Source of the DNA: Marixanthomonas sp002364245
Lineage (GTDB): Bacteria; Bacteroidota; Bacteroidia; Flavobacteriales; Flavobacteriaceae
DNA length: 64,000 nt
Direction of reading: 5' to 3'
Assembly (NCBI GenBank): GCA_963973455.1
Contig: CAXAZF010000006.1
Span: 156,406 to 220,405, forward strand
Shown here: in pieces, positions 51,409-58,256 of the stretch
Layout: each line of letters starts with the position of its first letter
How positions within the stretch are numbered: position 1 is the stretch's first letter
The notes under the pieces: generated by a model
Database searches by the model: none
The model's input: the letters and a program-made list of their open reading frames with translations, nothing else
Told to the model about the DNA's origin: nothing
Program-made: the position numbers and the translations under genes

Positions 51409-51535
51409 ATTCAAGGTTTAATTTGTTATTTGGGTTAAAATACAAAATTGTAAAATCTTATATGCTATTTACCTAGCCTTAACAAGACTTTATCATTATA
51501 CCCTTAACGTGAAAACCTGAATTTTTATTTGAAAG

Positions 51536-52186
51536 TTAAATAATATTATGCCGTTTGGCTTTTTGTACAGCTTCTATTTTACTGTGTACTTGTAGTTTTT
51601 TGTAACTATTTTCAATATGCTTACGAACCGTGCTTGGTGAAAGAAAAAGATTGTCTGCAATGGCAGTATAACTAAGGCCTTTACTTAATTGCTCTAAAAC
51701 TTCTACTTCCCGTTTTGATAATGAAATTTCTTCTTTGTCTTTTAGATTATCAATATCAATAGGGTTTCGTAACAGTTTTAAGGTTTTTAAAGCTATGGAA
51801 GGATTCATAGCGGCTCCCCCAGATAAAGTTTCTTTTATTCCTTTATAGAGCTCTTCTGGGTTTATTTCTTTTAAAAGATAGCCATCGGCACCAGCTTTTA
51901 TAGCGTTAAAAATATGTTCGTCATTATCGAAAGCGGTAAGTATGATAATTTTAATTTGTGGATATTTTTGTTTCACCATTTGCGTGGTTTCAATCCCATT
52001 TAAAACGGGCATTTCAATATCCATTAAAATGATGTCAAGATTATGGTTTTCTTCCAACTTAGTAAGTAATTCACTTCCGTTAAGAGCAGTATGCTTTATT
52101 TCAATTTCATCAAAAAAAGAGAGTTTTTCTTTAATGGCATGAATTAAAAACGAATTATCATCAACAATAGAAACTTTAATGTTCAT
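51536..52186 (-). CDS. LuxR/NarL-type response regulator of the TPR-kinase system
   Basis: 216 aa. Receiver domain with the acidic pair D9-D10, phospho-acceptor Asp56 (DIILMDIEMP) and switch Lys (YLLKEINPEE), followed by a LuxR-type HTH (LSKREVEVLEQLSKGLSYTAIADNLFLSPSTVRKHIENSYKKL). All phosphotransfer residues are intact, unlike the orphan at 10063. The kinase gene is directly upstream (71-bp gap). A palindromic operator-like site (52244-52259) and a -7-type box precede it, suggesting autoregulation. Confidence 0.93.
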   Translation of the reverse strand: MNIKVSIVDDNSFLIHAIKEKLSFFDEIEIKHTALNGSELLTKLEENHNLDIILMDIEMPVLNGIETTQMVKQKYPQIKIIILTAFDNDEHIFNAIKAGADGYLLKEINPEELYKGIKETLSGGAAMNPSIALKTLKLLRNPIDIDNLKDKEEISLSKREVEVLEQLSKGLSYTAIADNLFLSPSTVRKHIENSYKKLQVHSKIEAVQKAKRHNII

Positions 52187-52212
52187 AGGTAGTTAGTTGT
52201 ACTAAAGATACT

Positions 52213-52259
52213 TAAAAGTATGTAATTATGACCTTAAAAAATATAAGGCAGTTGCCTTA
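52213..52259 (-). promoter_or_regulatory. Operator/promoter site (a) of the response regulator gene
   Basis: Palindrome TAAGGCAgtTGCCTTA (52244-52259) overlaps the kinase stop codon. A -7-type box TACTTTTA on the minus strand (52220-52213) is 31.5 bp from its centre. This is the same spacing as at the other three copies in this locus. Confidence 0.65.
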
Positions 52260-54023
52260 CTTTTTTACAGAACGATATTTTGGAACCGTAAGTTCGACAT
52301 CTGTTCCTTTATTTACGTTAGATTGAAACTCAATATTTCCTTCTAAATCTTGAGCTCTTTTTTTCATATTGTTAAGGCCATTTCCTTGTTGTGTTTCAGT
52401 TATGTTAAAACCCTTTCCGTTGTCTGAAATAGTTATAAGAAACTTATTCTGTTCTTCGGAAATAGTGACTGAAATGTTATTTGCATCTGCATATTTCAAA
52501 GCATTGTTAACCGCTTCTTGTATAATACGATAAATATTCATCCCAGCTACCGAAGTAAAAGTATGTTCTGTTGAAATAGTTTCTGAAACCTGGAAAGTAA
52601 AATCAACCCCTTTTGAAGCAGCGCTCGCTTGGTTTATAAAATTTGTAATGCGGGCTTGTAGGTCTTCAAAAGTGATGGATTCTTTGTTCATTGCCCAAAT
52701 AGTATCACGTAATTCGTATATGGTCTGTGACGTGAACGAACTTATATTGGTTAGCTTTTCTTTTGTGTGTTGAGTAGCGTTTTTAAGCCCAAACTTCAAA
52801 TTGTCTATCGACGAAATAATGAAAGTAAGCTGTGCGCCAATATTATCGTGTAAATCACGAGAAATTCTAAGGCGTTGTTCTTGCAGTCGGTTTTGTGTTT
52901 CAATTTTGGCGAGCGCAGTTTTTAACTCGCCTTCTTTTTTAAGTTGACGATTTTTCAGTTTTTGTTGGTTGTAGAAAAGGTAGCCTAACAATCCTAACAG
53001 AAAAGCGAGACCTAAACTTCCGTAAATAAGCGTGTTTTTCTGTTCTATTTCTAGTTCACGCTCTGCTAATTCTTTTTCTTTTTTTTCAGTTTCATATTCA
53101 ATTGAAAGTTCTGCTATTTTTTTTTGAACCTCTGTGTTGTGAATACTATCCTTTATAGCGAGATATTTTTCAAAATAAAATAGCGCAGAGTCTGCTTTAT
53201 TCTGACTTTTAAATATATCGGAAAGGGTTTTATAGTTGTACTGGGTAAGATTTCTATATTCTTTTTTCAGTGAAATGGGCAGTGATTTTTTAATATTTAA
53301 AATGGCTTCGTCATATTTTTCTTCCGCCATAAAAACTTCGCCAATTTGCGTGTGGTTTTCTGCTATCCCGATAGAATCTTCCATTTTTAAACGGGCTTGA
53401 AGTGATTGGTTAAAATACTCTTTGGCTTTACCAAACTTTTTTTGCAAACCATAAACTCCAGCTATATTACTTATGCTGTATGGAATCCCGATGGAATCAT
53501 TTTGTTCTTTTTTAATTTTTAATCCCTTGTTGTAAAAATAAAGGGCGCTATCCAATTGGTTCTGAATTTCTTTTAAAACCCCATAATTGTTGTAAATGTC
53601 CTTTAAAACTGAGTCATAGTTATTTTCTTCAGCGACTGATTTCCCCCTTTGCATATAGGCTTGAGCCTTTTCCATATTATTATATTTCATGCTATAGCCC
53701 AATTCAGCATACCGGTATGCTACTTGGTCATTTAGACCTAGTTTTTCATATAATTTAACCCCCTCAAGCCCATATTGTGCACTTTTATCGTAAACCCCTT
53801 GATAGGAATAAGCTAATGAAAGTTTTGAGTAGGCATCGGCAACTCCTTTTTCATAGGAAATTTTTCGTGCGTTCTCAGCGTTGACTTTGTATAATTTAAT
53901 AAGAGAGTCTTTAGGAATATTTAATCCTTGAACATATAAATTATTAATAGAGTCTATAGTTTGCTTGTTTTGTGAAAGTGTTACTGAAGAAACCAAAAAA
54001 ATGAGACTCAATACTTTTTTCAT
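52257..54023 (-). CDS. TPR-containing sensor histidine kinase
   Basis: 588 aa from the ATG at 54023 (MKKVLSLIFLVSSVTLSQ signal peptide). A periplasmic region of about seven tetratricopeptide-like repeats (about 45-300, e.g. ALYFYNKGLKIKKEQ) is followed by a coiled segment and one membrane helix (about 327-347, LIYGSLGLAFLLGLLGYLFY). The HisKA_3 dimerisation domain follows, with phospho-acceptor His in SRDLHDNIGAQL (about 392), and then the HATPase domain (NNALKYADANN, DNGKGF, GNGLNNM). It pairs with the LuxR-type regulator downstream. Confidence 0.92.
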   Translation of the reverse strand: MKKVLSLIFLVSSVTLSQNKQTIDSINNLYVQGLNIPKDSLIKLYKVNAENARKISYEKGVADAYSKLSLAYSYQGVYDKSAQYGLEGVKLYEKLGLNDQVAYRYAELGYSMKYNNMEKAQAYMQRGKSVAEENNYDSVLKDIYNNYGVLKEIQNQLDSALYFYNKGLKIKKEQNDSIGIPYSISNIAGVYGLQKKFGKAKEYFNQSLQARLKMEDSIGIAENHTQIGEVFMAEEKYDEAILNIKKSLPISLKKEYRNLTQYNYKTLSDIFKSQNKADSALFYFEKYLAIKDSIHNTEVQKKIAELSIEYETEKKEKELAERELEIEQKNTLIYGSLGLAFLLGLLGYLFYNQQKLKNRQLKKEGELKTALAKIETQNRLQEQRLRISRDLHDNIGAQLTFIISSIDNLKFGLKNATQHTKEKLTNISSFTSQTIYELRDTIWAMNKESITFEDLQARITNFINQASAASKGVDFTFQVSETISTEHTFTSVAGMNIYRIIQEAVNNALKYADANNISVTISEEQNKFLITISDNGKGFNITETQQGNGLNNMKKRAQDLEGNIEFQSNVNKGTDVELTVPKYRSVKK

Positions 54024-54112
54024 GTTCAAATTTTTTCTCAACTAAAGATATTAATTTTAAGTAAATGAAATAATTATAATTGTATTTTACAGATGAAGAG
54101 CTTTAATTAAGT

Positions 54113-54352
54113 TTATAATTCAATACTTTCCTGAATAAACAATGCTTCACTCAAATTGTATTTCAAAAAGTTATAGGCAGCCAAGTTTCTCTTCCTAATA
54201 TTGATTTGATTTTGGTTTTCTTCAATGCTAATTTTTAATTGAATTACATATTCTTCTTGTATACTTTTAAGCTGTTTATATTTTAAATAAAACAAAAGCA
54301 ATATTCCCGTCACTAAAAAGATAAAAGCTGATATAATTATGACTGAAAGCAT
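54113..54352 (-). CDS. Small membrane protein upstream of the kinase
   Basis: 79 aa with one N-terminal membrane helix (about 3-25, SVIIISAFIFLVTGILLLFYLKY) and a polar coiled-coil-like tail (IQEEYVIQLKISIEENQNQINIRKR). Not recognised. It lies between the regulatory palindrome (54399-54418) and the kinase gene, with 89 bp to the kinase start. It is probably part of the kinase transcript and a candidate modulator of it. The size and topology make it a plausible real gene. Confidence 0.6.
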   Translation of the reverse strand: MLSVIIISAFIFLVTGILLLFYLKYKQLKSIQEEYVIQLKISIEENQNQINIRKRNLAAYNFLKYNLSEALFIQESIEL

Positions 54353-54369
54353 GTGAAACTCAATTTTTA

Positions 54370-54418
54370 TAAAATTACAGAGAAACTGATTTTGAAACCA
54401 TACGACAATTGCCCTATT
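54370..54418 (-). promoter_or_regulatory. Operator/promoter site (b) of the kinase cluster
   Basis: The 20-mer at 54399-54418 (CATACGACAATTGCCCTATT on the plus strand) matches the shared palindrome with a few changes. A -7-type box TAATTTTA on the minus strand (54377-54370) is 31.5 bp from its centre. Confidence 0.65.
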
Positions 54419-54432
54419 CTAATAAAAAAACA

Positions 54433-54460
54433 AAACCCCAATCTAAAAAAGACGGGGTTT
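54433..54460 (-). terminator. Intrinsic terminator of the PQQ-propeller gene
   Basis: On the minus strand AAACCCC and GGGGTTT pair, with an inner TCT/AGA pairing, and the stem is followed by TTGTTTTTTT. It lies about 67 bp after the stop codon of the gene at 54527. Confidence 0.8.
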
Positions 54461-54526
54461 CATAATTGGCTTTACCTGCTCCTCAATCAGGTTTGGCCTG
54501 AAACTAACTTGGTTGGCTAATTTGAT

Positions 54527-56404
54527 TTACTTGGTCAGATCGTATGCAAAAATGCTATTGTTATCGGCTTTGTAGTAGAGTATACCGGCAATTTCATCTA
54601 CTTGGTATTCTGGCTTCTTATCCTTTAAGACAATTTCTTTTTCCTTGACGCCTGAGTCTTTATTTAGTTTTACCAAGCCGACACCATCATCAAGTTTTGT
54701 CAATACAAATTGATTATTTTTTGTAGCGGCTGTTGCTTTAAAACGTTTCAACATTTCAGCTACTGAAGCACCACTTGCCATGGCCATTCCTCCACCTAAA
54801 TCGGCATACCGTTCGCCTCTATCCGTATAAGCACCTAATTTATTACGGTTTTGATTGGCTGCATTATACGCCGCCGCTGCGGTTGCTGCCGTTGCCACCG
54901 CAGTTACACCTGCAATGATTGCCCCAAAAGCACTTTTACCTGGTGCACGGTAATACTCGTGCCAGCTTTTACCACCTTGCCAGTCTAACAACATCATATT
55001 TTGGTCACTGGTCAATAAAATACCATCATCTCGAACCTCAACGTGAGTAGGATCCTCTTTACCATCAAACTTAGATTCAGCTAAAGTGGATACTTCGCCT
55101 GAGTTTGCATCCACAGCAAAAAGTTCATCATCGGCACTAATTAAATATCGTGAGTTTTTACTATCGTAGGTTGAGCTAACAGCATCGGCTCTTTTGTATT
55201 TTAACGGTTTTTTCCAAACCTGTTCTCCATTTTGAAGGTTAACGATATTTGCATCTTCCGAAGTAATATAAATCAACCCTTGTGGCGTGTCGGCCATTGT
55301 TAAAATATTTTCTCCTGTCTTCAACGGTTTTTTAAAAAGTGTTTTTCCTTCAAATGAAATTTTATTGATTCCACCTTCATAAATTCCGAAGAGAATGCCA
55401 TCTTCCATAATGTAAAAATGCTGAACATACCCTTTTGTTTTTGGTGCTTTGTCCCAAAGATCTTCGCCATTAGTAGCGCTTAAAAAAGCGATTTTGGATT
55501 CTGAACGACCTCCAGCTAACTTCATCAATCCTTTTTTACCGCTATTATCAACATTGCTAACCACAGCTAGTCCATTGGGTAATATTTCAAAATTAGCAAT
55601 ACTACCTTTTACTTTTTGTTCGTCGTTCCAGAGTTGCGCACCATTTGTGCCGATTTTATGGATTTTAGTATTGCTACCGTTATTGACACTTTCGAAAGCA
55701 TAAATCTCTTTTTCAGTATTATCGGCAACCATCCAGTTTATGTTTTTTACTTTATTGCTCCATAAAGTTTCACCAGTAAGCGATTTAGAGATTATCCCTT
55801 GACTTGTTGGCACCAACATTTTATTTTTCAATAATAAAGGGCGTCCAGTAACCATATAGTTTTTCATAGTCACTTTACCTGGCTCAACCAAATTAAAACG
55901 ATAGTCTTCGTTTCCGGTATTCAGATCGTATACCGCTACTTGCGCAGCATATTGTTCATCTGATCGACGCTGACCGCTCACTACCAATTTATTTTGCGGC
56001 ATTATTACGTCGCAGGTCATTACTTGTTTCCAGCCGTTGTCTTCGGTGCTAAACAGTTTTTTTCCTGATATATAATCGATCACTGCTTTTTTGGTAGAAA
56101 GACTGGCAAAACCTGTCTGCCCTACAACTACGTAAGGTGCTTGTGGTACAAAGAAAAGCTCTTCGGGTTTTACACGACCGTAATCGGTAAAGTTGAAAAG
56201 TAAATCATTGCTTCCTGGCTTTATACCTACTAAACCATCATTTGTAGCAACGACCATTGTACCACCTTCTGTAAGGGTCATTTCATTGATTTTAGCACCG
56301 GTATCGTATCTAAAATTTGGTTCTTCCGCACGTTGTGCAGTGGCTATCATTATTCCTATAGAAAGGAAAAAAGCCCAATTGATTAACATTTTTGAAGTTT
56401 TCAT
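54527..56404 (-). CDS. Exported PQQ-like beta-propeller protein
   Basis: 625 aa with a signal peptide (MKTSKMLINWAFFLSIGIMIATAQ). The body is a repeated beta-propeller of PQQ-enzyme type, with recurrent 'G...W' blades such as LTGETLWSNKVKN, NGEDLWDKAPKT and NGEQVWKKPLKY. A glycine/alanine-rich hydrophobic stretch (GAIIAGVTAVATAATAAAAY, about residues 508-527) interrupts the last blades. No catalytic residues of PQQ dehydrogenases are evident, so binding or scaffold roles are more likely. It has the regulatory palindrome upstream. Confidence 0.8.
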   Translation of the reverse strand: MKTSKMLINWAFFLSIGIMIATAQRAEEPNFRYDTGAKINEMTLTEGGTMVVATNDGLVGIKPGSNDLLFNFTDYGRVKPEELFFVPQAPYVVVGQTGFASLSTKKAVIDYISGKKLFSTEDNGWKQVMTCDVIMPQNKLVVSGQRRSDEQYAAQVAVYDLNTGNEDYRFNLVEPGKVTMKNYMVTGRPLLLKNKMLVPTSQGIISKSLTGETLWSNKVKNINWMVADNTEKEIYAFESVNNGSNTKIHKIGTNGAQLWNDEQKVKGSIANFEILPNGLAVVSNVDNSGKKGLMKLAGGRSESKIAFLSATNGEDLWDKAPKTKGYVQHFYIMEDGILFGIYEGGINKISFEGKTLFKKPLKTGENILTMADTPQGLIYITSEDANIVNLQNGEQVWKKPLKYKRADAVSSTYDSKNSRYLISADDELFAVDANSGEVSTLAESKFDGKEDPTHVEVRDDGILLTSDQNMMLLDWQGGKSWHEYYRAPGKSAFGAIIAGVTAVATAATAAAAYNAANQNRNKLGAYTDRGERYADLGGGMAMASGASVAEMLKRFKATAATKNNQFVLTKLDDGVGLVKLNKDSGVKEKEIVLKDKKPEYQVDEIAGILYYKADNNSIFAYDLTK

Positions 56405-56432
56405 AATCGTGGTTTTAGTTAATTGTATGTTT

Positions 56433-56481
56433 CAAAGATGCTACGTAACTACTTTGTTATCAATAGGGCAATTGCCGTATT
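56433..56481 (-). promoter_or_regulatory. Operator/promoter site (c) of the PQQ-propeller gene
   Basis: AATAGGGCAATTGCCGTATT (56462-56481), the reverse complement of site (d). The minus-strand box CATCTTTG (56440-56433) is 31.5 bp from its centre, placing the palindrome at about -44 as for an activator. The leader sequence up to the ATG is also similar to that of site (d). Confidence 0.75.
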
Positions 56482-56559
56482 TAACATTCTCGTATAGGTA
56501 GAAGCCTTGAATTTCTAATTGTTTTTATGTCTTCTGAAATAGAATGAATTCCAAAAGAG

Positions 56560-56579
56560 ATTCCTGCCTTCGCAGGAAT
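56560..56579. repeat. REP-like palindrome ATTCCTGC-CTTC-GCAGGAAT
   Basis: Perfect 8-bp inverted repeat around CTTC in the gap between the PQQ-propeller gene and the lipoprotein gene. Similar ATTCC-type palindromes are dispersed in many bacterial genomes. It has a poor U-tract on either strand, so it is not clearly a terminator. Confidence 0.5.
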
Positions 56580-56626
56580 TAAAAAACCGGAAGATGAACA
56601 AATTGTCCCGCTCCCGGCTCCACGTA

Positions 56627-56649
56627 AAAACCTCAACATCTGAGATTTT
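56627..56649 (-). terminator. Intrinsic terminator of the lipoprotein gene
   Basis: On the minus strand AAAATCTCA and TGAGGTTTT form a 9-bp stem (one T-G pair) with loop GATGT, then more T. It lies 11 bp after the stop codon of the gene at 56660. Confidence 0.75.
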
Positions 56650-56659
56650 TTAACTCTTT

Positions 56660-57181
56660 TTATTGATCCGAAACTTTTATGTTAAAAGTTCCATCGTTTA
56701 CAGTCACAGTGTCATTATTATCATCTAAATTATACCCTGTAAATGTGAAGGTTCCTTTTATGGTTTCACCATCAAAACTTGACACTTTCAACTCACCATT
56801 GTTACTTTGAGCATCCCCAACTGTGGTAAAAACAACTACAGTATTAGGATCTGGATTATTTGGGTCTGGCAAATAACTATATGTCCCTATATTAGTAAAA
56901 TTTAATTGATACGTGCCTTCTCCATCAAAACCTTGAATGATCATCTGTAGATTTTCAGATTCACTAGTTCCGCCACTAACTGCAAGTGACTGACTAGCTC
57001 CATTATCGGTGATTACAGCTTTAACAGTTCCTGTTAAGCCTTCAAAAGAATTGCCATCCACTTTTGCAGTAAAATCACCTTCACCACCTTGAGGGTCACT
57101 TCCGCCATCGTCATCACTTTTACATGATAATAATGATAGGCTTACAAATAGAATTAAAGAAATAGTTTTTAACGTTTTCAT
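56660..57181 (-). CDS. Lipoprotein of unknown function
   Basis: 173 aa with a lipoprotein signal (MKTLKTISLILFVSLSLLSC, Cys20) and an acidic Asp/Gly linker (KSDDDGGSDPQGGEGD). A beta-rich domain follows that resembles the small DUF6252-type lipoproteins of flavobacteria (FTAKVDGNSFEG ... IKGTFTFTGYN ... VNDGTFNIKV). No function is known. Its control region carries the palindrome shared with the two-component genes, so it is a likely regulon member. Confidence 0.78.
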   Translation of the reverse strand: MKTLKTISLILFVSLSLLSCKSDDDGGSDPQGGEGDFTAKVDGNSFEGLTGTVKAVITDNGASQSLAVSGGTSESENLQMIIQGFDGEGTYQLNFTNIGTYSYLPDPNNPDPNTVVVFTTVGDAQSNNGELKVSSFDGETIKGTFTFTGYNLDDNNDTVTVNDGTFNIKVSDQ

Positions 57182-57211
57182 AATTGTTGGGTTTTTGGTT
57201 ATTGTATGCTA

Positions 57212-57260
57212 CAAAGATGTGGCAGAACCCAACTTTAATCAATACGGCAATTGCCCTATT
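57212..57260 (-). promoter_or_regulatory. Operator/promoter site (d) of the lipoprotein gene
   Basis: AATACGGCAATTGCCCTATT (57241-57260) and the minus-strand box CATCTTTG (57219-57212), 31.5 bp from centre to box, identical to site (c). The shared downstream leader reads CATACAATA...AAAAACC...ATTATGAAAAC in both. Confidence 0.75.
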
Positions 57261-57306
57261 CTTATGTTTTACTGTGGTTTAGATATTTCAGAAGAATGCT
57301 TTTAAT

Positions 57307-58254
57307 CTAGAATTTAATGAAGGGAAGTTCTTTTTGAAGTGTTTCTATTTTCTTCTGAAGATTAATCTGAAACTTTTGGTGCGCCTCACCCGAAGGATTG
57401 AAAGGCCTATGTTTTAATCCACTTTGAATGGTTTCAATTTCTTTTTGAAGGTCTTCGGTTTCTGAAGCAATCCAAACTTCTTTAAAGCGTTCCCAAATAA
57501 TGGAAATTGCGAGATTATTTGGATGAATCATATCTTCTTCGTAAAAACGATAATCGCGCAACTCGTCCATCATAATTTCAAAAGAAGGAAAATAAAAAGC
57601 TTGCTTTTTACCTAAAATGGCATCGTGTAGGCCAGAAAGCAAATGTGCTTTGCTCTGCATATTTTCTACAAAACCGTCTTTGATGTGCCGAACTGGCGAA
57701 ACGGTGGAAATAATCGTAGCCTTAGGGTTTACAGTTTTAATAAGTGTAAGAGTATTTTCTATTGTGGCAGAAACTTCTTCAACAGAAAGCAGTTCTTTTA
57801 AAAACCTTTTCTGAGGAATTTTATGGCAGTTGGCTACAATTGCGTCGGTTTCAATAAAACGATATACCCAAGCTGTCCCGAAGGTTAAAATAATATGGGA
57901 AGCTTGCTCAAGGTAGGTTTTTAAACTTTTTAAATTACCATTTAAATTTGAAATAAAAGCACCTTTATCACTCGTTGAAAGTTTTGAATGTACCTCAAAA
58001 CAATGCCATTGTTCGTTATGTTGAAAGATATCTGCTTCAGTAAATAAATCTTCATTAATGGCTCGTGTCACTAACTTTTCAATCGCAACCGGATGAAATA
58101 CAATCCCAAATGGATTTTGAAGGTTCTGAAATTTATAATATTCAAGTTTTTCTCCAATATTCTCCGTAAAACAAGACCCCATCAACAGGACTTTAGATGT
58201 ATAATCTATCTGATTCTGTTGTGGGGTTAGTGCTATTTGCGTTTGTAATTTCAA
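57307..58254 (-). CDS. GSCFA-domain protein
   Basis: 315 aa beginning MKLQTQIALTPQQNQIDY, with the family-naming GSCF motif in VLLMGSCFTENIGEKL. NPFGIVFHP, LTFGTAWVYR and TVSPVRH are also present. GSCFA proteins resemble SGNH/GDSL esterases, and the catalytic Ser would be in GSCF with a late MIHPNNLA His. The substrate is unknown. The start is 2 bp after the alaS stop, so it is co-transcribed with alaS. Confidence 0.85.
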   Translation of the reverse strand: MKLQTQIALTPQQNQIDYTSKVLLMGSCFTENIGEKLEYYKFQNLQNPFGIVFHPVAIEKLVTRAINEDLFTEADIFQHNEQWHCFEVHSKLSTSDKGAFISNLNGNLKSLKTYLEQASHIILTFGTAWVYRFIETDAIVANCHKIPQKRFLKELLSVEEVSATIENTLTLIKTVNPKATIISTVSPVRHIKDGFVENMQSKAHLLSGLHDAILGKKQAFYFPSFEIMMDELRDYRFYEEDMIHPNNLAISIIWERFKEVWIASETEDLQKEIETIQSGLKHRPFNPSGEAHQKFQINLQKKIETLQKELPFIKF

Positions 58255-58256
58255 GA

